DNA of 64,000 nucleotides from NCBI GenBank assembly GCA_001600455.1, contig BCKC01000010.1, forward strand, positions 121,519 to 185,518. The letters run 5' to 3'. Every line of letters starts with the position of its first letter. Positions within the stretch are counted from its first letter, which is position 1. The position numbers and the translations under genes were made by a program. Below, one piece after another: positions 50,006 to 61,617 of the stretch. The DNA comes from Endocalyx cinctus (Eukaryota; Ascomycota; Sordariomycetes; Amphisphaeriales; Apiosporaceae). Under the pieces are notes generated by a model. The model worked only from the letters and a program-made list of their open reading frames with translations, was not told the DNA's origin and ran no database searches.

Positions 50006-51148
50006 AGTGAGGGAGAGAAAAAGGAAAAGGAAGAGAGGAAGGAGTACATAGAATTATCAAATTTCTATCAGTACTCTCCAATTTACTTATGATCCAATAC
50101 TCCCCCGTTTATTTATTGACAGTTCTTTAGCTCTTCTTTAGCTCTCATTACTTTAACACTATGAAGCCGTTACAACCTAATAGCATCCTGTCGCAAAACA
50201 AAACAGAAGAAGAAAAATACAAAGAGTGAGAGTAGTTGGGAAAAGAACATCTGAAACAAATCGACGGTTCTGTCTTAAACCCCAGAAAAAAATAAAATAA
50301 AAAAAGAGCGGGAGGCTCTTCCTGGAATATCCTGGCTGTCTGGGGCAAGGTTTAGATTGTTGGACCCATTCGACCGGGAGACTAGTTCAAGGTACCCTAG
50401 ATCGACGCTGCCATGCTCGTCCCAATCTGGAATCTTGCCCGTATACCCTTATCCTAGCGACCCAGATGACCAACCCCAGGACTTGGGTCGATGATGGGCT
50501 TGGGCCCTTTCGTAGTAGTATAGCACGTACACTAATGTAGAGGGGCCAGGGCAAACTGAGCAAGATAGGGCAGGGTTTTAGGTATATGCTGGTGGCCCTA
50601 CCATGTTGATAGGCTGATATGATACGTATCCTCAGCAGGGCGTTGGCGTAGGTGGGAAAGTACTTTGCTGCTTTGATGAAGGAGTTTTTTTTTTTTTTTC
50701 CCGTCATTCATCAGACGGGAAAAGAACAATGGAGTAGAGGACTTTTGAACGAACGGTACTTAGACAGGGTGACGAGGGGTAGGGCCCTGCTGCAGCTGGC
50801 CCGTTCAGGTATCAGCAGCCCATATATTGACGTCTTCTGCAAACAGCCAACGGCTACTCGCTTGGGACCACAAAATGCAGCATTATGTTTTTACTCTGTC
50901 ATAAGTTATGGGCCACCCTTCCATAATAATGTTGTATTCTTATCTTATGTATCTACTGTTAGCTAGGTACAATCCCATTAACCTATATATGTATACAATA
51001 CACTAACTATCACCCATCGCATTAAGATCTCACTCGCAAAACTCAGCCGGCCGACCGGGGTGCGAATACAGATCTTCATCTCTAGTCATCACAGTTTAGG
51101 AGTTTCAACGAGAAATAATAATAATAAAACCTCTCACGTACGCAGCAT

Positions 51149-51180
<32 letters not shown>
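51149..51180. repeat. AC dinucleotide microsatellite
   Basis: An AC repeat with one TAT interruption lies about 360 bases upstream of the BAHD acyltransferase gene. Confidence 0.85.
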
Positions 51181-51537
51181 CCCTCCCCGGCCAGCCTTTC
51201 CAGTACCAGGTATCACGTTGTACAAACTGCACCTTCTTCTCCCTGAAACTATTTTCAGCTCGAGGAAGGTTTAAGAGAGGGAAATATATTACGTATTATA
51301 CCACCTCACTCAAGTATATCAGGGCCTTATCCTTACAAGGTCCAACGCCGGAAAGAATCATATCATATTAACCTTAATTAAAACCATCTTCCTTCTTTGA
51401 TTCACAGCCTAAAGTCTTGTCTCACCGACTGGCCTCGAGAAGGAAAAAAAAAGAAAGAAAACAAAAGAGAAACCCAAAAAATTTAGGCGTTTGCTTTTAC
51501 GTGCGCGAAAAGATGCGTCAAAAACGGCCTTCGTTGA

Positions 51538-53150
51538 ATGTACATTCCTCGATGCCGTCCGGGTATCGTCGCACGCACTCGCACCCAAGTAAGATCATCT
51601 ATAGAGTCTCAAATTCTTCCTCCACCTCACCCGCCAGAACCAAGACCCTACCCGGTTCGAATTCGTCAATGTGCCCGAGCAGATCATCAATACGGAGTCC
51701 CGGGGACTGCTCATGCTACCAGGAACCCCTCTCCGTCTGGAACCAGAGCGCACCCCGCGTATACATCTGCGTGGTGCTCAACTTTCCCTGCGATAATCGT
51801 CAGCGGTCCAACGCGGTTCAGCACATCAGATGTGCCCTAGAGCGCCTCGCGAGGGAGCGGCCCATATTCGCCGGCAGGCTACACGGTGGTCACTCAGGCC
51901 GGGTCAACATTCACATATCGGATACGCACGATATCCCCTTCCAAGCCCTCCCAACGGACGGGGAGGGGGTCGAGCAGGATTACTATCATATGAGAGAAAA
52001 GGCATTCCCTCCCGCCACTTTTATAGGCTCCCGCTTCGCTCCGTCCGGAAGCGTGGGGTCCAATTGCGAACCTATGCCCGTGTCTAAAGTACAGGTGGAA
52101 TTTGTGGATGGCGGGTTGTTGCTTTCCATCTATCTCCACCACGGGCTCGTGGATGGGGGCTCACTTAACATATTTGTACAGTCATTCGCCGCCCAGACAC
52201 GAAACATCGCGGTGGATCTGCCTTCTCAGCAAGCGTTTCCCTCTTCCGGCAGCAGTAACGGTAACAACCATAATAACACCATACGAAACTACAAATCACC
52301 TAACCATATTCAAGATTCATCGATATTTAGAAGATTACTGGCGAACTGTCCGGAATACGCGCTCTTATCAGACTACAGCGGACCCACGCAACCTCGATAC
52401 TTTAAATCCGGGCAGGAGATCTCACACATACAGAGGATGGGCCGGATCTTCGTCTTCCGAGCGGACCGGCTCCAGCAGCTGCGAGATATGGTTCAGTCGC
52501 TGAACGGCTCGTGCGTGACCCCTTCGGCCTACACGAGCCTAGCAGCGCTAGCATTCGCGCATATCACGAAGGCGCGGATGCAGGCGGAGAAAGACTACCT
52601 GGGAGCGAGCAACGAGGAGACCGCGACGCTATGGAACTCGGTCAACTGGCGGACGCGGGCCTTCAAAGGCATGACAGAGAACTACTTCGGGAACGCGGCG
52701 CTGCCAGCGGTGACGCGGGTGTCGATGAAGCAGCTGATGGAGGCCTGCGAGGACGACGGCGAGCTCGCGCGGCTCGTGCCGGCCATCAAGGCCTCGATCG
52801 ACGCCATCGACGAGCAGTACGTGAGCCGGCGGCTAGCGATGCTGTCGCAGGCGCCCGACCCGCGCCTCGTCGGGGTCAACTACGACCCCAGGATGCCGTC
52901 GGCGCTCGCCTTCAACACCTGGAGGCACTTCGGGGCCGACGCCCAGTGGAGCATACCTGGCGTCCCGGTGTCGAAGCCCGACGCGATTAGGAGGGCCCAC
53001 GGGTCCTGGAACCTCGGGACGGCCCTCATCCTGCCGGCCAGGGCCGACTCGCCTAAGCAGGAGCTGTTCGTGAGCATGTCGGTGGGAGCCATGGAACTCC
53101 TGTGCGCGGACGAGGGTTGGATGAGGTGGGTGGACAGTGTGATAGGATGA
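51538..53150 (+). CDS. BAHD-type acyltransferase (transferase family), N-terminus uncertain
   Basis: From about 51720 to the stop at 53150 one frame codes for a fungal acyl-CoA transferase of the BAHD superfamily: PLSVWNQSAPRVYICVVLNF, ARERPIFAGRLHGG, the catalytic HHGLVDG (HxxxDG), NWRTR, YFGNAAL, and a C-terminal block WRHFGADAQWSIPGVPVSKP where plant enzymes have DFGWG. It should move an acyl group from CoA to an alcohol or amine. The start is unclear. One frame is open from an ATG at 51513 and would give 545 residues with a Ser/Arg-rich, unconvincing N-terminus. Alternatively ATG 51538, exon 51538-51588, a 49-base intron (GTAAGA...CCAG) and exon 2 from 51638 give RFEFVNVPEQIINTESRG, which looks like a genuine BAHD N-terminus but needs one extra base in the C run at 51726-51729 to join the main frame. 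Coding sequence becomes very GC-rich after 52500. Confidence 0.8.
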
Positions 53151-53480
53151 CGACGGGGGTAATAATAGGGCATGACGACAAAAAGCCCAGCCCAGCCCAG
53201 CAGCCAGTCTGGTCCGCCTGCCGCTATTACGACTGTAACGTGCGCTGGACGCCAATTCGATTGAAAAAAAAAAAAAAAAAAAAACTAAATAAAATAAAAT
53301 TAGGCCAAGCAAGAAAGGGTAATTAAAGATGGGAGGGATATGGAAAGGGGGTGGGAGTAAAAAATGGAAATACCCTCACATTTCTTTCATTTTTTTTTCT
53401 TCCATGGGTTATTATTGTTCTCTCTGTTTCCTTTTCTTTTCATTCGTTCTCGCTGCCATAACGGACGGAAATAATGATGG

Positions 53481-53508
53481 TTATTATTATTATTATTATT
53501 ATTATTAT
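53481..53508. repeat. TTA trinucleotide microsatellite
   Basis: About nine TTA units occur in non-coding DNA downstream of the BAHD gene. Confidence 0.85.
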
Positions 53509-55151
53509 GGGTCATGTAATCTTGCTTGTAAAATTATCATTTATTATTTTATTTATTAGTATTATTATTTTCTATATCCCTGTTGTCAAACGCTCTTTTG
53601 ACGGGTTCACGGGTTTCGAAGAAATAGTATAGTCAATTTCCCTATTTTTGTTTTAAATGAAGTGGCTTTCTCGCTTTTGGTTGCCTCAATTTGCCTTACC
53701 GTCGCCTCCCGTCTTCGTGCTGATCATTCTATAATTTCCCCCCCTTTTTCCTTCATACACAGTAGCGTAGATTCACCGTATATTTCATCTTATTAATTTT
53801 CCCTTTTATTCCTTGTCTACAAATTAATAGTAATAATCATATATGTAATAATAATAAAATAAAAAAAATAAAACTTGATCCGTCCCCTACTTCTTTTCCT
53901 CCAAGGAAAGTTTAGTGTGGTTTTCCTCCGCTCCGCTCATTTCATACTCCTCTCTTCTCATTCGACCGAGAGGTGAAAAGACCGATGGAGTTGGGGCTAG
54001 TTCAACAGTTCCGGTCATGCCGGTCGCAGGGTCAAGCCAAGGAGAAGAGAGGGGGTAAGATTTTCTTACAGTCCCCAAGTTATTTTTTTAACCCATGCAT
54101 TGGGATAACAATAGCTCCGGGGAAGCTGATCCGGACGATGATCATGGTGGTGTGATACCCCAGTTTTCGTGGGAATGAGGGAATACACCCGGGCGTGAAT
54201 TATAGAATATTTATTCAAAACGGCTACATTATTCCGCAAGAGCCTTCATTGATGACGAGAAAAAAAAGGTGACACGTCAAAAGAAGAGTGTGGAAGAAGA
54301 ATCATTGTTCGCGCGTATGCCGTAGTAGTATACACCAAAGAATATTATTTTTTTTTTTTTTTTTTTTGCGGCCCGAACCGTGTATCGTGATTTATTGGTT
54401 CAAGTTACTTGGCGGTGTACTATTAACTTAGTATTCCCACGTATCCTACCTCTCCATTCACTATCTATATATTATACCATGACTAATACATCCAACGTCT
54501 CTCTCGCGTAAACGATGGACCTACTATGTAAAGATCGAGCGGGTTTCGGCTTCCTATGCTCGTATATCATCTAGTTCGCCAGCGTAACGTATGAACGGTT
54601 CAAGCAGGTCAGCTTCGGATGCAACCGGATCTCTTGATCTGCTGAGCCCTTTCTTTTCCTTACTGTTGTATCGATGGTTGTAAGCCGGCGGCACAGCTGC
54701 GTGTATCCAACGTCACTAGATCACTGGAGCATGGGAAGACATATCATCATCAGCCATTACCACATACATGCCTTTGCCTAAGGAAGATGCGACCGCACTA
54801 GGATATGCAGGTAGTGGATGATGCACGTCTTGATGATTTGGGATGTCGAATTGTCAACCGCCGGTCCATCCGTGCGGAATCACCGTCACAGACCTCCAAT
54901 GATTCGTAAATGAGATGTAAGATATACATATTTAACCTAGCCGATACACCATCACGATCGAGGTATCGCTCTACTTTGTAACAATACTTGTACCTGGCAC
55001 TAGTCAAAGGTGTTCTACACTGCTCCATCTCGCCTTCGATAGAAGACAGCTAGCCCTGTATCATTAGTAGTGTACACAGTACATGTCATTCCGACGGATT
55101 GGTCGGTGGGTAAATATCCTGGGTGATCTAGGAACCTAAACTAAATTTCTT

Positions 55152-55153
<2 letters not shown>

Positions 55154-55188
<35 letters not shown>
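55154..55188. repeat. Poly-G run of 35 bases
   Basis: An uninterrupted run of G, flanked by T on the left and T/A on the right, in non-coding DNA about 350 bases beyond the end of the second kinase-like gene. Such a run can fold as a quadruplex and is very prone to sequencing artefact, so its length should not be trusted. Confidence 0.85.
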
Positions 55189-55190
<2 letters not shown>

Positions 55191-55535
55191 TTCCAAAAAA
55201 AAAATCATCATAGTCATATCTCCCTCGTCTTATCCATTTAGTGTTCGTACCAAGTAATATAATGATTATGAATAAGATACGAAGAAAGTAACTCGGGGAA
55301 TGAACCTTTTTTTTAGTTATGGCTATTTGCCTAAAAGGGTTACATTATAAATGATACACTCAGGATCTTTATCACCGCACTGCGCTCTCTGTCCTCCTTC
55401 TTTGAATCCGCTAGTTGGATCTGTAACACTAGACAACCCAGCAGCTGCATCCCCCCGCTCTATCCTGCTATGATCTACTTAGGGATAGATGCTAGGGCTG
55501 GGCTTGAAGAAAAGGGAGAAAGAAAATTTTTTTTC

Positions 55536-57678
55536 TCATATATCCCAGTCGGCATAGTACGGGTCCGCCCACGGCCTCGGCGTCCTGACGTATTCCCTGT
55601 AGAACTTTTCCAGAAGTGCGTCAGGCTCTATGTCTTCTCTCCTGCTCCAAAACTGATCGCCAGGCGTGGTATGATAAGTCGGTTTTGGCGCCCAGTTTTG
55701 AGCCTGCGCATCCGCCTCGTTAGCGAGGGTATTGATGACCTGGTACAAATCATACGTGGTATAATCGGGACGGGTGTCTGATAAACATATCGCTATGACC
55801 TCGCGGAGGTTTCGGGGAAGTGCGGCGATTTCGGGCAGCAGTGGAGGAGCTTGGGGCGATTCTATGAGACAATAACCCCACGTGCGGAACCTCAAGGTCC
55901 TGCCGCTCGCCCGGGTTATGGTGCGCGCCTGGGGTCCTTCCGCTGCGAGCTGCTTCATGGTCGCGAGGTTGAACATGATCACGCCGACCTGGAAGAGGTT
56001 GACAGATCGCGCGTTGACTTGATTCCTACGCCCCGCTCGGAACTCGTCACGAATTGCCTAGGGGCGGAAGAAGAAGAGGAACGTCAGAAACACAGAGTAC
56101 CAATGTGTGCTTGACACGTCGTATCTCGTGCTTGCACGGGCATATAGGCGGGTAGGTAGGTATGCAGAATAACCATTAAATTAAGAGCACGTACCGGAGC
56201 CCGATAGTCAATGTCCCCTCTTCTCTCTCCTGCCATGTCTCTCTTCCTATTGATCACATTATATTAGATGTGACGGGATGGGGAGACGTTGACGTGATGG
56301 GATGAGAAGACGTCAACGTTCTTAATCGGTGCTTTTGCTGAGACATACATACATTGAAATCCCCCATTCCTCGACCCATTCCGCTGCCATCCCGAAGTCG
56401 CCGAGCTTACAATGGGGCGCATATTTAGCGATTGGACGGTCGGCGACGTTTGGATTTAAAGCTGGATCGCCAATATATACTTTTTTCGTTTTAAGGGGTA
56501 GAGGAAAAGAGAGGCACCATCTTCAGGTTAGTTGAAATTATTCTTGTCGGCAAGGGCAATACTGCTATTACCGCTGCTACGTCTCTTGCTTAGATAGGGT
56601 GTTTTTACCTACCGTTGCTGAGGTTGATGTCAAAGTGTATAATCTGGCATTCCTCTTCTTCAAGATCTAAATACTCGTCCTTGTTCCAATAATCCGGTAC
56701 TATCTCGTCAATGCCAGGGTAGTTCATGCCAACACAAGCCCCAATCACTGAGATTCACCGTCAATTTCTGGAGTCAGTTATTTGTGTGTGGTTCTTTCAT
56801 CTCTCCCTCGGACGATGTTAAAACCAATAGCATGATATCACTTACGGTCGGAAAACATCCTCCACAATATCCGTGTAGGTATGTACTCGAGTTTCTTATC
56901 TACATCGCTAACCGTGACGTTATTTTTGGTTTCGCAAATGATTCGATGTAAAAGCCAATCTAAAGTACCCCGAGTAAAGACTTCCATGACGAGGATAGGT
57001 TTTGTCCGCTTCTCGTTATTATAGTGTTTTAAATCCCAGCCAGTTGGCAGTTTCTTTAGCTGAACCGCGTAGGGATTATCTTTAAAACGCTGATTTATAT
57101 AGTTAGCGAACCTCAGCATGGAGAGGGTTAAGAAAAGGAAAAGGAGGAGGGAATGAAGGGAGGCCCACGCCCAGTAGGGGTCACGATCTTCAAAAGGAAA
57201 GTCTCCATCGAAGCATTAAAGAGGTACTCCCAAAGCCAAAGGTGCTAGTAATTGGGAAGTACTTGCCTTCATCATTACTATCTCGTTCCTCATCCTATTT
57301 CGAGCCTTTTTTTCTTCTTTCAAGTCCACCGGGGTTTTCGTGGCGACAAGAAAAGTGTTTTCTCGCCTAATTCCCTCCCATAACTGAACGACACCGTCGC
57401 CACCCACTCCAAGCACACCTCTATATACCAGAGGTGTTTCAATCTCGATGATATCTTTGGTTCTTCTAGCTGCTCTTTTTGCTCTTTGGAACCACTGCGA
57501 TTTTGTATCGATCTTCGGCCTTGCCCGCCCTACGACGAGGTCCTTCACTAAGTTATTGCAGAAAAGTCATCAGCGCTAGGCTAGTGAGATGAAAATAGAT
57601 CTGCACAGCTGAAAGTATATAATAAGCTTCAATGAATAAATGAATAACTTACTAACCTGGTGACGTAGCAATAACCAT
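55536..57678 (-). CDS. Protein kinase-like protein with altered catalytic loop
   Basis: Most exons are clear: 57678-57657, 57547 to about 57263, one ending at 56846, then 56747-56613, 56479-56353, 56246-56195 and 56057-55536. The first reads MVIATSP. A glycine loop (LGVGGDGVVQLWE) and beta-3 VATK follow, then KPILVMEVFTRGTL (hinge), the catalytic loop HFDINLSN, VYIGDP, KLGDFGMA (intact DFG), RGDIDYRAP (activation end) and a long C-lobe to DWDI at the stop. The catalytic-loop Lys of HRDLKPxN is replaced by Asn, as in some fungal kinase-like groups. The junction between 57263 and about 57110 is unresolved: straight reading meets a TAA at 57193-57195, and the stretch after it is a pyrimidine tract that looks partly intronic. 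Substrate and role are unknown. Confidence 0.78.
56286..56319. repeat. 10-base inverted repeat inside kinase-like gene intron 5
   Basis: ACGTTGACGT at 56286-56295 and its exact reverse complement ACGTCAACGT at 56310-56319 are separated by 14 bases, all inside the intron 56247-56352. Both arms contain TGACGT/ACGTCA, the CRE/ATF half-site. It could be a hairpin in the pre-mRNA or a binding site; this is inference. Confidence 0.5.
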
Positions 57679-58283
57679 TGTTAGCGGCTGTTAGGACGGT
57701 GATGGAGTGTAATTCAGCATGTAGGTCTGACACCGTCGTAAGAAAAGCTTTCTTCTATCTTCAAAACTGAAATGAAAATCAACCCACTCATTACCAGTTG
57801 GATAATTACACCCAAGCCATAACGTGAAACTTAGAATTCGGCTGTGGTCAAGGTCTGTTTGTGAATGTACGCTTGCTTCAAAGAACATTCCTAAGGAGCC
57901 GTGTTGATATCACGCTAAATACTCAACGCCCTTTGTTGCGTCATCGCGTTCGGTCGCCGACAAAGCCACTCAATAAGATAAATTTAATAATATATGCATA
58001 TTTATGCATATTTATACACCCGACAAAATAGGAATTTCTCTAATGTCTAACAATGGGAAGACGAAAAGGCTAGCCGTCAGGCTTCATACACGCCACATAT
58101 CTAGATGTCATTGGTATCTTAGATGGAGTTATAATTATATTGGCACTCGACCGATATGATATATTGATAATTTCTGCTATCGGCAACCACATTTTTGATG
58201 TTAAATCCTCCTTTCCGACTCCCTGCGACCTAATAGTCATACACATAAACTCCGCCTGACCCTTCTCTGTTTTCTCCCCCCTC
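57679..58283. other. Intergenic stretch, nothing recognised
   Basis: This is the upstream region of the kinase-like gene and 3' flank of the xylanase gene. It is AT-rich with a repeated TATGCATATTTA word near 57991-58012. No gene is seen. Confidence 0.6.
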
Positions 58284-59020
<737 letters not shown>

Positions 59021-60653
59021 ATTGTCTTTAAGGTCTAGCCGTGTGGTGAAATTTGATTGTTTGTTGGTCTTTGTTCAATCACTACAAGGGAGGGTTAGTG
59101 AGACAGAGGAAGAAGTACCCCAGATAAGTGAGACAGATGCGTTCACTAAATATATATATGGGGGAAGGAGAGATGGCAAATCAAGGATATATGATTCTAG
59201 ACCCCTTCGCCTTTCGGAGCTCCTTTCCTTTCATCAATAGCCCGCGTTTATTCTTTAATTTGCCCCCCCTCACTTAACTCAAAAGGGGTGTAAAAACCCA
59301 TTCTTCCGTTCCTGGTTCCCGAGCACCCGTCACCGTCCTAGGTGCCGATCGTTTTTGTGGAGGAATATAGGAAAATCTTTAATCTATATTACCGGTATTA
59401 TTTTGTTTAATAACATGGTAATATCTCGTTTCCTCCAGGAGGGCAAGCCACCGGGTTTTAAGTAAAATTGGTCTGGGGGGTCGAATTTTGCCGGCGGCTA
59501 ATACGACAGTGCATCTCCAGCCCCGTCGTCATTTGGTATGATCACTCACAAGGATGTTTCATATAAGGCGACTAGAAAACGGGCTTCTGGCTGTCGATGA
59601 GTATAAAGTATATATTAAGGGGGGCGAATGAAGTATTGACAAGGTGCAACCTCTTTTGCCTAGTTATTACCGCGCGGAGTCGAGGAAAGATTTGGCCAAC
59701 ATTTTTTGTTCCTCATTATTAAACCCCCTACCAGATTCGAGAGCAAATATCGAAAGCTGTATTTTCGTCTGCAGTGTTGGTATACTTTTTTCATGAGGAA
59801 TTCTGTCGCTGTTAGAATCTAGAGAAATATTGTACATCACAAGTCATGTTCGCCGGTTATTTCGACCTAGTCAGTTTCTTTCACAGATACAAAACCGTCA
59901 ATGAACTTACGTATAGTATAAAAATCGGGGAATTCAGCTGCTAAGATCCCCCGCCTGGATTCCCTTGATGCAGGATCATAAGACGACGCGCTTAGAATTT
60001 TAGCCGTTGGGGATTAATATAATGGAAGGCGGCTACGCCACGACCATTATTCGTGGGAGAATATATGCCATTGGAAATGAGAATAACAATCTCTTTTGCT
60101 GACTTAACTGTATTTTCTAAGTAATATAATTCCGTGGCTTGATCGTGTTTATTAATTATTATCTTCATGTTGGATGGTGGCATCTGCCTGGTATTTTCAA
60201 GAGCTAGAACGCATCCGTGAAAAGGGGACTTCAGCTCCTTTCATCCTATTCGTAATTAGACAATAAAGTCAACTAAGATTATCATCAACCCCCCAGTAGC
60301 CGACTTAGCTAGGAAGGTATCTATGCATGACATATTGCAGATAAATATGTGTATTGTAATGTCTGGAAACTTGGCTCTCGTCACTGATTTGCGTGGCTTT
60401 GGTATTTATTTATTTTACATTTTGACATACCTACCACCTCGGTGAATAGATATAGAGTAGGAGACTATTACATACAGAAGAGGATTCCATCAATCCCGTT
60501 GCCTTCATCATTCACCTTGAAGCGCTATTCTTCTGTCATCCTAATTTCGTATCATACAAACGAGTATGTTCTTATACACGTATCTTCATAAATCTTTTGC
60601 TTTTTGAACGTTTTATCCCAAGACCAGACTAGAAAGGAGAGATGACTTCCCAC
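59021..60653. other. Intergenic stretch, nothing recognised
   Basis: This holds the upstream region of the xylanase gene and the 3' flank of mam33. I see no coding frame over about 65 codons except antisense frames over the xylanase start. No specific regulator site, for example for XlnR/Xyr1, is claimed. Confidence 0.6.
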
Positions 60654-61617
60654 TTAGGCATCAATGAAGGCCTTGACGCGCTTCAACCAGGCGCTGTACT
60701 CGCCCTGCTCCTTGAAGTCCATGTAGTCGAAGGCAAAGACGGCAAGGGCTTGGTTGACGCCGCGCTCCTCAAGGTAGCGTTCCATGAGGATCTGTAGGTC
60801 CTCATCCAAGGTGCCGAAGGGCGGGCCAGCGTAGACTTCCTCGGCAGCGTGGGCGACGTCGGCCGTCTTCATGTGGGCCATCTTAGGGTCGGCGAAGTGA
60901 TAGAAGTTCTCGACCATGATCTGACCGTCCTGGGCTACGGCCTCGATGTTGAGAGCGCCTTGTCCAGGCTTCTCGATGACGACGTTCAGACGGCACGGGG
61001 TGCCTCCCTCGTTTTCGAGGTCGCTGAGTTCTTCCTCGGTCTCAGAAAGGCGCTTGCCCTCGGGGGTTTCCAACTCCTCATCGGTAAGGGCCGAGTCTTC
61101 GTTGTACATATCACTGTCCATTTGGTTGGAGAGGTCAGAAACGGAGAAAGTGACGGTAATTCTAGGGTAACGCCAAAAAAAAATGTTAGCATGTTCATAC
61201 ATTTTAAAATAAAAACAACAACCAGATAATTGAAGTTCTCGTCACTCACGTCTCGTTCTCAAATTTTCTTGTCAAGCTCACGTCTACCTTGCCCTCAGTC
61301 TCTTGTAGCTTCCAAGGACCGTTTGCAATGAAGTCGTTGATGCTAGCAGGCAACTGCTCTTCACTCTTCATCTCATTCTCGTAAGACAATTCGCTCTCCA
61401 ACTTGCTAGAGAGCTCCTCGTCGACGGGATTTGCGGGTGCTCGTCTGAACAGCGAAGTAGAGAAAGATGCAGAGAGCTGTGTTGTTCGAAGGGGTGCCCA
61501 TGAGGTCTTGATAACAGAGCTCGGGCGAGCTACAATGCTTGATTGTCTGATGGCACTGGTAGTGAGGCGAGAGACAGTTCGCGGCGCAGAGCGCGCGGCA
61601 GTTCGAAGAGACATCAT
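60654..61617 (-). CDS. mam33: Mitochondrial acidic matrix protein Mam33/p32 family
   Basis: Two exons, 61617-61250 and 61161-60654, give 291 residues (intron 88 bases, GTGAGT...CCTAG). The p32/C1QBP family forms acidic doughnut-shaped trimers in the mitochondrial matrix and supports mitochondrial translation and respiratory function. Seen here: an acid-free, Arg/Ser/Thr-rich presequence (1-40, RTAARSAPRTVSRLTTSAIR), then ELSSKLESELSYE and GPWKLQETEGKVDVSLTRKF typical of the fold's first strands, an acidic loop (LSETEEELSDLENE), and the C-terminal helices DEDLQILMERYLEERGVN and EYSAWLKRVKAFI. Two adjacent ATG codons (61617, 61614) are possible starts. The frame also runs open upstream of them, but that sequence looks like leader. 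Confidence 0.95.

Larger units (their letters stand above)
39279..51537. other. 12 kb gene-poor region
   Basis: All open frames are under about 105 codons, most lack a good ATG context, and none shows a domain or a plausible splice chain. The most protein-like fragments are 41694-41987 (-), 47746-48009 (-, with TDPWYRNPGNQEVVL) and 49636-49908 (-, with LVPAYLDLLLTQCGTKRKLL). They could be decayed genes, but nothing supports calling them. Also present are microsatellites (AT-rich at 41146-41180, CGTT units at about 41044-41062, CAT-type units near 46898-46932, a purine run at 49973-50005, AC at 51149-51180) and frequent AGTACT palindromes. I see no transposase or reverse transcriptase fragment. 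Confidence 0.5.
53151..55535. other. Intergenic stretch with simple repeats
   Basis: This lies between convergent genes. It holds A and T runs (53263-53283, 54346-54367), a TTA microsatellite (53481-53508), a 35-base G run (55154-55188), and AT-rich sequence. No frame above about 76 codons deserves notice. Confidence 0.6.

Noticed and set aside
39279..51537. Possible transposon in the gene-poor island
   Set aside because: No transposase, integrase or reverse transcriptase fragment, terminal repeat pair or target duplication was seen by eye.
52511..53312. Ala/Arg-rich frames over the end of the BAHD gene
   Set aside because: They are GC-driven shadows. The main frame carries the BAHD motifs through to the stop.
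57193..57195. In-frame TAA as proof that the second kinase-like gene is dead
   Set aside because: It probably lies inside an intron; downstream exons keep catalytic-loop and DFG motifs in phase, so decay is not shown.
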